A DNA stretch of 64,000 bases from Micromonospora kangleipakensis (GTDB lineage: Bacteria > Actinomycetota > Actinomycetes > Mycobacteriales > Micromonosporaceae), in NCBI RefSeq assembly GCF_004217615.1, contig NZ_SHLD01000001.1, positions 2,232,001 to 2,296,000 of the forward strand, given 5' to 3'. A program made the position numbers and the translations under genes. Shown in pieces: positions 41,527 through 49,831 of this stretch. Positions within the stretch are counted from its first letter, which is position 1, and the number at the start of each line of letters is the position of its first letter. The notes under the pieces are model-generated. The model was given only the letters and a program-made list of their open reading frames with translations, was not told where the DNA came from and did not search any database.

Positions 41527-42283
41527 TCAGCAGTTGTCCGCATCCGGCGCTGTTGGATCGCTGAGCTGTAACCGCTCGCGTAGCCGCCGCGCTTCGCGAC
41601 CGCGGTAAACCCGCAGGACGCTTTCCAGGGTGTCGCGTACGTCCGGATCGGGATGATCGGCCAGGTATGCCAACTCCTCGGCGCCGCCGCGCCGGCCTTG
41701 GCCCAGCTCGCAGAGCACGTCGATGATCTCGTCGGCGGTGCTCGCCGTCCGCAACCGCATCATCAGCTCAAGCTTCGGCTTGGGTGGCTCGTCGTAAGGG
41801 AACCGGCGGCGCAACTTGGCCACCTTGTACCCCCCGCGCGGGAGACAGGATGGACACGGGCAGGGCCGCCGGCCGTGGGCTGCCGGCAAGTACCGCCAAC
41901 CGACTCCCTGCGGAACGTTACGGATCCGTCGTACCTCGGCGCTCGTGATCGCGCGGGGCACGAACACCTCGTAGCCGCGCGGGATCGTCGAGCTCACGCA
42001 CCGCCGCGACCGCTCGTGCAGCGGCGGCCTCGCGCGGTGGGGCACCGTAGCGCCCGACGGTCACCGGCTCGTCGTCGGGCAGCCGCAGATGCACCCCTAC
42101 CAGCACGCCCGAGTGCCAGCGCCGCAGCTCACGAACCCACTGGTAGGTGAGAGTGAACGACGGCAGCACCGGCATGCAGTACACGCCCCGTCCGCCGGCC
42201 CACCCGTGACTACGCGCGCCGATTCCCGAGCGCTCGATGCGTCGAGCCGACTGCGCCACGGTGATGTGCACGAACTCCGCCAT
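41527..42283 (-). pseudogene. Hypothetical gene split by a one-base insertion
   Basis: ATG 42283 opens MAEFVHITVAQSARRIERSG and runs to RELDDP near 41985. Adjusting for one extra C in the CCC there, the protein continues PRGYEVFVPRAITSAEVRRI to the stop at 41527, about 251 residues in all. The N-terminus (FVHITxxxxARRI...GI, then GVYCMPV) resembles the start of ADP-ribosyltransferase-like or DarT-like folds, a weak guess. The middle has a CPCPSC cluster, and the C-terminus has a helical HEAT-like stretch (YLADHPDPDVRDTLESVL). Either a true frameshift or a sequencing error would produce this pattern. Confidence 0.6.
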
Positions 42284-42414
42284 TGCCAGGATGGTAACCG
42301 GCCGGCGGGTGGTGATGGTCACGAGTTCTCGGGCGCCCTACACGATCGGAGCGACGGACAACGCACTCATCTCGACATGTGCGTATGCCGGCCGAGTCAG
42401 CACTTCGTAACGCC

Positions 42415-42435
42415 GCGTAGCGCGCGGATCGCGGC
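42415..42435. repeat. 21-bp dispersed repeat, copy 2
   Basis: Identical to 37857-37877. It lies in the divergent spacer between the frameshifted gene and the 75-residue gene. Confidence 0.6.
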
Positions 42436-42494
42436 ATGTGCGGACGTCCGCTGTGAGGGTGCGGCCATCTCGTCCAGCCTGAGATGCTCGGCGT

Positions 42495-42722
42495 ATGGGT
42501 GATCGACCACCGGAGGGATACGTTGAGCCGATCTCGGTATGGCTCGTGGAGTTCCTCGACAGCCGCCAGCCGGGCGAGAGGTTCCAAGCGGGAGCGTTCA
42601 CGACGGAAGAAGAAGCGCAGCGGCTTCTAGAGGCCTTGGGGCAAGCCGGCGGCTATGAAGAGCTCTGCATCAACCTGGTGCCAGTTCACGCCCGGCTGGA
42701 GGATTGGGACTGGGACCGCTGA
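42495..42722 (+). CDS. Small hypothetical protein
   Basis: 75 residues, acidic, without membrane segments. The sequence VEPISVWLVEFLDS, then FTTEEEAQRLLEALG and ELCINLVPVHARLEDW has an alternating beta-alpha-beta pattern with good codon bias, so it is likely real. It could be a small binding or immunity-type protein. No family is recognised and it has no close operon partner. Confidence 0.55.
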   Translation: MGDRPPEGYVEPISVWLVEFLDSRQPGERFQAGAFTTEEEAQRLLEALGQAGGYEELCINLVPVHARLEDWDWDR

Positions 42723-42856
42723 GTGTCCCGCTCGCGGCAGATGAGGATGTCGAGCCGGCAGCTCGCAGCGGAAAGATCAGCCGTGTGCCTGACTGATCAG
42801 CGCCTGTCTGAGCGCGTCGAGTAACCCTCGGCTAAAGGGGCTGTCCGCGTCCGGCG

Positions 42857-43261
42857 TCACGATCGTGACCAGCGACAAGCGGCGGTGACCAACGTCGCCG
42901 AGTACGGCTCGAAGCCAAAACCCCTTCGTTCGTAGGGATTCTCATTGAGCTGGATCTCGACCGCCGGCTGGCTGGAGGACTCGTAGAGCACCGCGAACGG
43001 TCCCTCGGCGTGCTCCATGAGTGAGTACCCGACATCGTCCCAGCGCCGCTCCATCTCCGCATCGCGCGCGACATACACCCCACCTGCGCCGGCCGGCACC
43101 TGTGCACGCGTCCTCCCCCATGGGAGAAACGGCCCGACATGCTCCCCGCCCAAGGCGACCAACATGTTCGGCCATCTGCCATGCAGACCGTCCAGCATCG
43201 CTCGGATGCCGGTTTCGACCGGCGCACCGGTGATGAGAACCGTGTCGTATCCCGTGATCAT
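42857..43261 (-). CDS. Hypothetical protein
   Basis: 134 residues from ATG 43261, with GGAG six bases upstream; the open frame continues upstream but is Arg/Ser-rich there. The protein has clear secondary-structure rhythm (TVLITGAPVETGIRAMLDGL, GGVYVARDAEMERRWDD, VEIQLNENPYERRGFGF). No family is recognised. The length, acidic surface and isolated position would suit an immunity or antitoxin-like protein, but nothing in the sequence proves that. Confidence 0.55.
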   Translation of the reverse strand: MITGYDTVLITGAPVETGIRAMLDGLHGRWPNMLVALGGEHVGPFLPWGRTRAQVPAGAGGVYVARDAEMERRWDDVGYSLMEHAEGPFAVLYESSSQPAVEIQLNENPYERRGFGFEPYSATLVTAACRWSRS

Positions 43262-43876
43262 CTGCGCTCCGCTCGGCCACGGATCCGTCCGCTCGCCCGT
43301 GCTGTTTACGGCACGCGTCGTACTCGCGCCATTCTCCGTAGGAGATGATCGCACTGAAGATCGTCCGAACGGCATCCTCAACTCGGCAGATCCGGTAACT
43401 TGATCATGAGTGCAACTTTCCTGGCACCACTGTGCGGGCCGATCTCTCATTGTCGGGAGCGACGCGGTCGAGGTGGTGGGTGCGCACCGCCCGGCCGGAG
43501 GTGGGTCGACCACCTGCCGACCGCAGCCGCTCGGCCGGCTACGCCGGACGTGCAGCCCACCGCTGTCCGTCCCCGCAGGGCACTCGGCATGGCTCAGAAC
43601 ACGTGCCGACCTGGCCAGAGCTTTTTCGTGTCCATGGCGATGGCCGGCTGCTCGGTGGGTGCTCGGGAGCGGTGGGACCGTTCCGGCCGTTGGTGGACGT
43701 GGTGCCGTGACCATGGACACGTGCTCGGGTCTGACGGGCGGCGGCGAGCGGTTCTCGCGCCGGGGGTGCTCCGGCCCGCCGGCGCTTCGCCCAATGGGGA
43801 CGGCATCGCCCGGCGGCTGACTGACCTCGGGGTTTGATCTCGTCTCATGCCTCCGAAACCGTGATGCACTTTGGAG
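43262..43876. other. Spacer without a supportable gene
   Basis: About 600 bp with overlapping open frames on both strands, all rich in Arg, Ser and Pro and lacking start sites. It probably contains the upstream region of the 134-residue gene and the 3' end of the flavoprotein operon. I see nothing else. Confidence 0.5.
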
Positions 43877-44452
43877 TCAGCTGCGGTCAGTGCTGCCGGC
43901 CGGCGCCTCGCCGGCCAGCCGGGTCGCCGCTTTGAACGCCGTCGTCCACGGGAAGGCTTTCTGGCGACTGTTGCCGCTGCCCGGTGGGTGTGGCTCCCAT
44001 CCGTCGTCGGTCCCGAGAAGGACTCGGACGCGCTCATCGCGGAGGCCCGCCACGGCGCGTTGGAAGGGTGCGCGGGCGGCCAGTGCGGCGTTGACGAACG
44101 GGACGACCACGGTCGGCACCTGCCGGCCGATCAGCTCGGCGACCGTCGTCATCGCGTAGTTGTCGGCGATGCCAAGGGCGATCTTGTTGACGGAGTTGTA
44201 GGTGGCGGGGGCGATGATGAGCGCGTCCGCGGCGGGGAGAGATCGGCGGGTGCCGAGGGACGACCGGTAGGCGGACCGGACCGGGTGCCCGGTTAGCCGC
44301 TCTATCGCTTCGGCGTCGATGAAGTCGAGGGCGCTGGGGGTGGCGGTGACCGCCGTTGTCCACGAATGCTGTGTCGCGGTGGTGACCAGTTGTGTCACGT
44401 CCGCGGCGGGCCCGGCAGCACAGACGACGATCTGCAGGTGGCCGCGAGTCAT
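43877..44452 (-). CDS. Flavoprotein (PPC decarboxylase-like fold)
   Basis: 191 residues from ATG 44452. The FMN-binding flavoprotein fold is suggested by IVVCAAGPAADVTQLV at the start, ALIIAPATYNSVNKIALGIADNYA in the middle (the CoaC/UbiX-like phosphate-binding stretch) and VPFVNAALAARAPFQRAV, which carries the conserved Asn. Such proteins can decarboxylate cysteine-containing peptides or reduce small molecules. Its ATG overlaps the stop of the XRE-TPR regulator gene (ATGA), so the two are translationally coupled; this pairing is frequent in actinomycetes. Its substrate is not known. Confidence 0.85.
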   Translation of the reverse strand: MTRGHLQIVVCAAGPAADVTQLVTTATQHSWTTAVTATPSALDFIDAEAIERLTGHPVRSAYRSSLGTRRSLPAADALIIAPATYNSVNKIALGIADNYAMTTVAELIGRQVPTVVVPFVNAALAARAPFQRAVAGLRDERVRVLLGTDDGWEPHPPGSGNSRQKAFPWTTAFKAATRLAGEAPAGSTDRS

Positions 44453-45795
44453 ACGCGGATCCCGGCGTGCTGGGCGAAGTCGAGGGCAGCGCTGCGAACG
44501 TGCCCCCGGGTAAGGACTGCCAGGTCGCTGACGATGCGCTGAACCGCTGGCCGGCACCGGATCTCCTCTGGTGCCACGTCGTACGCGCTGCGTAGCGCGT
44601 TCAGGCCGTGCTCGTAGCGTCCCCACTGCGTGTAGGCGCGGGCCATGTCGACGAACAGGGTGGCCTTGCGTTCGGCGAGGCGGATCTTGTCCAGTGGTAC
44701 CTGGCGGGCGAGTGCGATGGCGGTGCCGGCGTCGCCCAGGGTCAGCGCGATGTTGACGCGGTGCAGCAGGACGTTGGTGGCACCGAAGCCGGTCCACCGG
44801 TCGTTGCCGTCGTAGCCGAGTCGTCCGGCGGCATGGGAGGCCTCGTCGAGCATGGCTTGTGCGCTGTCTCGGTTCTCGTCGCGGGCGGCGGCGATAGCAC
44901 CGCGCAGCAGCAGGGCGCCGTAGACGGCCACCGCGTCGGTCGAGGCAAGTCGGGTGCCGCGTCGGAGGGTCTCGGCCGCGTCTTCGGCAAGCTGCCGTGC
45001 CTGAGTGCTGTGGCCGTTGCTCATGAGGGCGTGGGTCATGATCCGGGCGCTCGCGGCCATCGCCACCGGGTCCTGACTGATCGAGGCGGCGCGGGTGCTG
45101 CGTTCGGCGGCGACCAGGGCCATGCCCTTGTCACCGACCTTGAGCAGCACGCTGCCGACGACGTGGTAGAGGTCGCTGGCCAGGGCATCGACTCGCGTTC
45201 GCTGCTCGCCTTCGGCGTCCGCTCGAGTTGGTTCCAGGGCGGGCAACAGGGCCACGAGCCCGGCGAGAACCTGCTCGTAACGGCATGCCTGGTAGTCGAT
45301 CTTCGCGGTGGCGACATCTTGTGCGAACTGTCGGAGGGGTAGGGCAACTGGCTCGGCGTTGCGAGGTCGTGGTGCGACCAGTGCTTCGAGCAGGGTTGCG
45401 ACGGTCGGCAGGGTGATGCCGCTGATCGTCACGCCGGTCAGGAGATCTCTGCGCCGCACGTCGCCGTCCGAGTCGATGTCGTCAATGCCGCCTTCGCCAG
45501 TATGGATGTGCGCGTCGGTGACGGGCAGCGTCGCGGGATCCGCAAGTGCACCGCTGGTACCTGCTTTCACCAGTGCTTCGAAGCGCTCGCGGACGTCCGG
45601 GGTGGCCCGCGTCAGCACCGTGTCCAGGGCGGCCTGCATGTCGGCACGCAGATGGATCTTGTCGCCCTGGCTGCTCCACTTGGCCACCGTCCGCCGGGCC
45701 GCGCCCAGGTGTTCGGCGAAGCCGGTAACGCTCATCCGCAAGGCCTGGCGCAGAGCGTTTGCTTCCCGGCCGGTCCAGGTCGTCACCGCGGCCAT
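44449..45795 (-). CDS. XRE-type regulator with C-terminal TPR-like repeats
   Basis: 448 residues from ATG 45795. Residues 5-60 form a helix-turn-helix (REANALRQALRMSVTGFAEH, then RRTVAKW). A linker follows, and from about residue 140 there is an all-helical array of TPR-like repeats (for example ERSTRAASISQDPVAMAASA and QARQLAEDAAETL). Proteins of this shape regulate development or specialised metabolism in Streptomyces relatives and sense peptides or partner proteins through the helical array. It is coupled to the flavoprotein gene downstream. A set of small conserved genes transcribed the other way starts 418 bp upstream, as is usual for this regulator class. Confidence 0.85.
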   Translation of the reverse strand: MAAVTTWTGREANALRQALRMSVTGFAEHLGAARRTVAKWSSQGDKIHLRADMQAALDTVLTRATPDVRERFEALVKAGTSGALADPATLPVTDAHIHTGEGGIDDIDSDGDVRRRDLLTGVTISGITLPTVATLLEALVAPRPRNAEPVALPLRQFAQDVATAKIDYQACRYEQVLAGLVALLPALEPTRADAEGEQRTRVDALASDLYHVVGSVLLKVGDKGMALVAAERSTRAASISQDPVAMAASARIMTHALMSNGHSTQARQLAEDAAETLRRGTRLASTDAVAVYGALLLRGAIAAARDENRDSAQAMLDEASHAAGRLGYDGNDRWTGFGATNVLLHRVNIALTLGDAGTAIALARQVPLDKIRLAERKATLFVDMARAYTQWGRYEHGLNALRSAYDVAPEEIRCRPAVQRIVSDLAVLTRGHVRSAALDFAQHAGIRV

Positions 45796-46213
45796 CGCAC
45801 GTCCTCTCGAGGGGGACAGTCGGCCGGACGATCGTAACGGCGATTGGCGTGCTGGCAGGTGCACCGTGAGTGCACCGACAGGTCATCCCCATCGTCGTGC
45901 TCACCGGGCGAACCTGATTGTGCTGGTGCGCCGCCCACGGCGAGTAGGTGGCCGGCACGCAATCGCAACCTCACGCCGGGGAGCTCGAGATGAACGACGG
46001 GATCGCCGGGAGACAGGAGTGCGCCCTGGTGCTTCGGCCGCTGACGTCCCAGCCCGCTCCCTTACGCGTGCATTTGACGCCCCGCCTGCGTACCGCCATG
46101 AGGGCTGCGTCGGTGGGTGATCGGCGGGCTGCTCCCGGCCGCCGTGATGCGGCGGTGGGCTCGCCTTTCCCCCGGCGAGCCCACCGTCCGCCGTCTCGGG
46201 TGGGGGCGCCGGC
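45796..46213. other. Divergent promoter region
   Basis: 418 bp between the XRE-TPR regulator (leftward) and the small-protein operon (rightward). No gene is supported. It should contain both promoters, but I could not assign specific elements with confidence. Confidence 0.5.
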
Positions 46214-46381
46214 ATGACGGTTTACGTCTCGCGTAACGCGATGGCCGACCAGTCCCGGCGGCGGCCTGAGCCCGGGCATGCGTCCTCGCAGTGGCAGGTG
46301 CGGCCTGCTGATCCGCCGTTGCTCACCCATGTGTGGCGGCGGCTGTTCGAGCAGCAGGCCCGGGAGGGTGATCGCCGGTGA
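46214..46381 (+). CDS. Small conserved hypothetical protein
   Basis: 55 residues: MTVYVSRNAMADQSRRRPEP, then WQVRPADPPLLTHVWRRLFE. It is too short for automated calls but the next gene's GTG overlaps its TGA (GTGA at 46378-46381), which strongly suggests real coupled translation. The basic, Trp-rich composition could suit nucleic-acid or protein binding. Comparable small genes appear in front of XRE-TPR regulators in actinomycetes, from memory. Function unknown. Confidence 0.6.
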   Translation: MTVYVSRNAMADQSRRRPEPGHASSQWQVRPADPPLLTHVWRRLFEQQAREGDRR

Positions 46382-46725
46382 CCGGGCAGCAGCGCCGCCC
46401 GTCGGCGCACCGGATCGGGCCCGCTGCGGTGGCGCATCTGCCGTTGCGCCCGCTGTGGTTGTGCCGCCGGTGCGGGCAGCCGTGGCCCTGCGGTGCGGCG
46501 AAGCTCGCGCTGGTAGTCGAGTACCAGGACGCGCCGGTGAGCCTGTTCCTCTATCTGGCCGGCTGCCTGCACGACGCGATCGACGATCTGCACCGGCTCA
46601 ACCCGAGCGTGACGGGCAGTGCCGCGGACATGTTCGACCGGTTCCTCGGCTGGCCCGCCCGGCACACCCACGCCTACCGCGTCACCACCTTCGAAGGCGC
46701 GCGGACCGAGGAGCCGTCACCGTGA
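46378..46725 (+). CDS. Conserved hypothetical protein with CxxC
   Basis: 115 residues from GTG 46378. An N-terminal CxxC (LWLCRRCGQPWPCG) with a further Cys looks like half a zinc knuckle. The rest is helical (LVVEYQDAPVSLFLYLAGCL, then DMFDRFLGWPARH). The gene overlaps both the 55-residue gene before it and the broken gene after it by four bases, forming a three-gene operon divergent from the XRE-TPR regulator. The set is probably functionally linked to that regulator, but the role is not known. Confidence 0.65.
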   Translation: MTGQQRRPSAHRIGPAAVAHLPLRPLWLCRRCGQPWPCGAAKLALVVEYQDAPVSLFLYLAGCLHDAIDDLHRLNPSVTGSAADMFDRFLGWPARHTHAYRVTTFEGARTEEPSP

Positions 46726-46917
46726 ACGGCATTGGTCTCATCGCCGAGTTCGTGACCGCCCGCAACACATGCGCGGATCACTGCGCCTTTCTACGACTTC
46801 TGCCGTGGAGCGCCCAGCCGGCAACCGCTACTTCGAGCACTCGACGTTCACCGCCCGCGAGACCGCCTACCTCAAAGGGCACCCGGGCATCGACAGCGGG
46901 TCGCTGCCCGACCACCG
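46722..46917 (+). pseudogene. Frameshifted third gene of the small operon
   Basis: GTG 46722 opens MNGIGLIAEFVTARNTCADH. A shift gives APFYDFCRGAPS, and a second shift gives GNRYFEHSTFTARETAYLKG followed by HPGIDSGSLPDHR. Read across the shifts it is one short protein whose parts keep their order. The 3' end has been lost into the aldo/keto reductase gene on the other strand. The first two genes of the operon are intact. Confidence 0.6.
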
Positions 46918-47805
46918 TCACGCCGAAATGGCGAGCTCCGTCGCGTCCAGCCGGGCCAGGTCCGCCGGGTCGAGGAGCAGGTCGGCGGCCGCCGCCGAGT
47001 CACGGATCGTTGCCGGCCGGCTGGCGCCGGGAATCGGCACCACCATCGGGGACCGGGCGAGCAACCAGGCCAGGCAGACCCGTTGCGGGCTCACGCCGTG
47101 CTCGGCGGCGACCGCGTGGAACGCCGTGCCGGTTGAGGCTGGTCCGGACGGGTCATCGAGGGAACTGCGTGAGATGCCGCCGAGCGGGCTCCAGGGCAGG
47201 AAGGCGAGCCCCAGGTCGTGGCAGAGCTGCAGCACCGGCTCGCTGTCCCGGACTGCCGGCGAGTACCGGTTCTGTACCGCGACCAGCCGATCGCCGAGGA
47301 TCTTCCGGGCCTGCCGGAGCTGGTCGACCGTGACGTTCGAGACGCCGGCCATCCGGACCTTGCCGGCGTCGACCAGGTCCCGCACCGCGCCCACCGAGTC
47401 CGGCCAGATCTCCGGGTCCGGCTTGTGCAGCTGGTACAGGCCGATCGCCTCGACCCCGAGCCGGCGCAGTGAGGCGTCGCAGGCCCGTCGCAGGTGCTCC
47501 GGGGTGGCGGTCACGGTCCACGAGCCGTCCCCCGGGCGGCCCCGCCCTCCCTTGGTCGCCACCAGCACCTCGGCCGCCCCCGGATGCCCGGCGAGCGCTT
47601 TGGCGATCAGTTCCTCGTTGTGGCCGGCCTCCCCGGCGTACCAGTGATAGGAGTCGGCGGTGTCGATCAGCGTGACGCCGGCGTCGAGCGCGGCGTGGAT
47701 GGTGGCGATGGCCCGGTCCTCGGCCGGCCGGCCCTCGATGGACAGCGGCATGGCGCCCAGGCCGATGGCGCTTACCGGAACGTCACCGATCGCGCGTGAC
47801 CGCAT
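46918..47805 (-). CDS. Aldo/keto reductase
   Basis: 295 residues. The catalytic tetrad is in place: Asp in DTADSYHW, the following Tyr, Lys in VATKGG and His in YQLHKPDP. The NADPH-binding C-terminal part has VPIPGASRPATIRD. The barrel length is normal for the family. It reduces aldehydes or ketones, with unknown substrate. It overlaps the 3' end of an epimerase gene by 23 bp on the same strand, so the two are co-transcribed, and they are divergent from a LysR regulator that may control them. Confidence 0.92.
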   Translation of the reverse strand: MRSRAIGDVPVSAIGLGAMPLSIEGRPAEDRAIATIHAALDAGVTLIDTADSYHWYAGEAGHNEELIAKALAGHPGAAEVLVATKGGRGRPGDGSWTVTATPEHLRRACDASLRRLGVEAIGLYQLHKPDPEIWPDSVGAVRDLVDAGKVRMAGVSNVTVDQLRQARKILGDRLVAVQNRYSPAVRDSEPVLQLCHDLGLAFLPWSPLGGISRSSLDDPSGPASTGTAFHAVAAEHGVSPQRVCLAWLLARSPMVVPIPGASRPATIRDSAAAADLLLDPADLARLDATELAISA

Positions 47806-48754
47806 GCCGGCCCTCCTGTGTCGCCGCCAGGGCGTCGTCGATGGCCGTCGGGAGCCAGTCCCGGACGGCGCCGAACCGGAAACCGAGCCGCTCGGCCCGG
47901 CCGTTGTCCATCGCGTAGTACCGGTCGAACGAGAACGGTGACGCCGGGCCGTCCGCGACGACCTGGTAGCGGGGCGGCGTGCCGACCCGGGTGGCTACCA
48001 GGTCGCACAGCTCGATGGCCGTCAGCTCGCCGTGCGACGTCGCGTTGACCGGCCCGACGAAGTCCGCCGCGGCCGCCCAGCGGAGGAACTCGGCGATCTC
48101 CCGTTCCTGGATGAACGAAGTCGGCAGCGGATCAGGGTGCACAGCGACCGGTTGCCCGGCGCTCACCCGCTCGACGTAGTGGGCGAGCCGCCCGGTGAAG
48201 TCCCGGGCCCCGCCGCCGAGGACGTGCGCGCTGCGCACGCTGGCATACCGGAACGGCGCCGATCGGGTGAACATCGCCTCCGCCTGCCGCTTCCCCTCCG
48301 CGTAGCCGGTGGCCGGGTCGAAGACCGTGGCGAGCCGCTCGGGGTCGTGCCAGGGCAGGTCCAGTCGCACGGGCCAGTCCGCCGGCCGCACCGCGTCCTC
48401 CACCACCGGCACGCCGGGGGCCGCCGGCAGGCCGCCCGGCGAGGTGGCCGGGTCGTACACCTCCATGGTGGACGTCATGATGTAGCGCCCGACGCGGTCG
48501 GCGAAGACGCGGCACGCCACCTCCGCCTGCGTCGGGGTGTAGCAGACCTGGTCGATGACCACGTCAAAGGTACGGGGGCCGCACGCCGCCCGCAGCGCTG
48601 CCTCGTCGTCCCGGTCGGCGACCAGGTGCGCGACGCCGGCCGGGGGCGGGGAACCACGGTTGACGACGGTGACCCGGCTGCCGGCCTCCTGGAGCAGGGT
48701 GACCAGCAGCCGGCCGAAGTACCGGCTACCGCCGATGACCAACACCTCTCGCAT
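47783..48754 (-). CDS. NAD-dependent epimerase/dehydratase (extended SDR)
   Basis: 323 residues. The Rossmann loop is VLVIGGSRYFGRLL at the N-terminus. VNRGSPPP, which binds the adenosine part, follows the second strand. The Ser-Thr and Tyr/Lys positions appear as MTSTMEVYDP and GYAEGKRQAE. This matches extended SDR proteins near nucleotide-sugar epimerases and the CSP41/isoflavone-type reductases. The substrate is not predicted. It is the first gene of a two-gene operon with the aldo/keto reductase. Confidence 0.88.
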   Translation of the reverse strand: MREVLVIGGSRYFGRLLVTLLQEAGSRVTVVNRGSPPPAGVAHLVADRDDEAALRAACGPRTFDVVIDQVCYTPTQAEVACRVFADRVGRYIMTSTMEVYDPATSPGGLPAAPGVPVVEDAVRPADWPVRLDLPWHDPERLATVFDPATGYAEGKRQAEAMFTRSAPFRYASVRSAHVLGGGARDFTGRLAHYVERVSAGQPVAVHPDPLPTSFIQEREIAEFLRWAAAADFVGPVNATSHGELTAIELCDLVATRVGTPPRYQVVADGPASPFSFDRYYAMDNGRAERLGFRFGAVRDWLPTAIDDALAATQEGRHAVTRDR

Positions 48755-48825
48755 GCGATCGACCTTGACAGCCCGTGGCTTCCAGCGGAACTGTCGATTT
48801 GATTAACGCGTTGTTAGGAGATCTG

Positions 48826-49749
48826 ATGATCGACCCGCACCGGTTGCGGATCCTGGAGGCGGTGGCGCTGCACGGCAGCTTCAGCCGGGCGGCGGCGACC
48901 CTGCGGCTCACCCCGTCCGCCGTCTCGCAGCAGATCGCCGCGCTGGAGCGCAGCATCGGCACCGCGGTGGTGGCCCGCAGCACCCGCGGGGTGACGCTCA
49001 CCGAGGCGGGCCGGCTGCTGGTCGACGCGGCAGCGGTGATCTCCGCCGAGTTGCGCCAGGCCCAGGCGCAGATCGACCGGCTGGCCGGGCCGCTCCGGCT
49101 GACCATCGCCACCTTCAGCAGCGGCGGCCGGCACCTGCTGCCGGCCGTGCTCACCCGCTTCGTCGCCGCACACCCCGATGTCGAGGTGAACGTGGTGGAG
49201 ATGGAACCGGAGAGCAGCCTCCCGGCGGTCCGCGACGGGGCGGCGGACCTCGCCGTCGCGTACCAGTTCGACGGTCCGCTACCCGGACGGACCGGGGACC
49301 GGTCCGGCCTGGAGTGGACGCCGCTGCTCGCCGACCCGCTGTCCGTGGTGACCCCGCGGAACCACCGGTTGGCCGGCAAGGAGTCGGTCGACCTGCTCGA
49401 CCTGGCCGACGAGCGGTGGGTGCTGGGTTGCCGCCGGACGGAGGCGTACCTGCGGCGGTTCGCCGCGCTCGCCGGCTTCGAGGCCCGGTTCGCGGGCAGC
49501 ACGAGCGACTACTTCTTCGCCCAACTGCTGGTCGGTGCGGGCGTGGGCGTGTCGCTCATCCCGGAGATCGCGCTGCTCCCGTCCGCGCCGGAGCTCGCCG
49601 TCATCCCCCTCGAGCCGCCCCGGCCCACTCGGCACATCGGCGTGGTCACCGCCCGCCGTCGCCGGCCGCGCCCGGAGGTGGACCTGCTCGTCACGGAGCT
49701 GGGGGCCGTCGCCGGGGCACCGCACCGGACCGGGCCAGTTCACCGCTGA
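48826..49749 (+). CDS. LysR family transcriptional regulator
   Basis: 307 residues from ATG 48826, which has TAGGAG upstream; an earlier in-frame ATG at 48775 lacks it. The helix-turn-helix is canonical (RLRILEAVALHGSFSRAAAT, then LTPSAVSQQIAALE). The effector domain, with two lobes, begins near residue 90 (LRLTIATFSSG). It is divergent from the epimerase/aldo-keto reductase operon with 71 bp between start codons, the usual layout for a LysR protein that controls its neighbour. The inducer is unknown. Confidence 0.92.
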   Translation: MIDPHRLRILEAVALHGSFSRAAATLRLTPSAVSQQIAALERSIGTAVVARSTRGVTLTEAGRLLVDAAAVISAELRQAQAQIDRLAGPLRLTIATFSSGGRHLLPAVLTRFVAAHPDVEVNVVEMEPESSLPAVRDGAADLAVAYQFDGPLPGRTGDRSGLEWTPLLADPLSVVTPRNHRLAGKESVDLLDLADERWVLGCRRTEAYLRRFAALAGFEARFAGSTSDYFFAQLLVGAGVGVSLIPEIALLPSAPELAVIPLEPPRPTRHIGVVTARRRRPRPEVDLLVTELGAVAGAPHRTGPVHR

Positions 49750-49784
49750 GGTCCGGCGGGGCGCGGCGGGCCGCGAGCCGCAAC

Positions 49785-49829
49785 GTCAACCGCTGGTTGA
49801 CGGAGTCGGGCCGTCAACCTATGGTTGAC
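49785..49829 (+). promoter_or_regulatory. Twin GTCAACC-N3-GGTTGAC operators
   Basis: GTCAACCGCTGGTTGAC (49785-49801) and GTCAACCTATGGTTGAC (49813-49829) are perfect palindromes with 28 bp between centres. The second ends three bases before the start codon of the Clp-N/HTH gene. Placement over the start region implies repression of that gene, probably by its own product, which has a helix-turn-helix. Confidence 0.85.
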
Positions 49830-49831
49830 GC

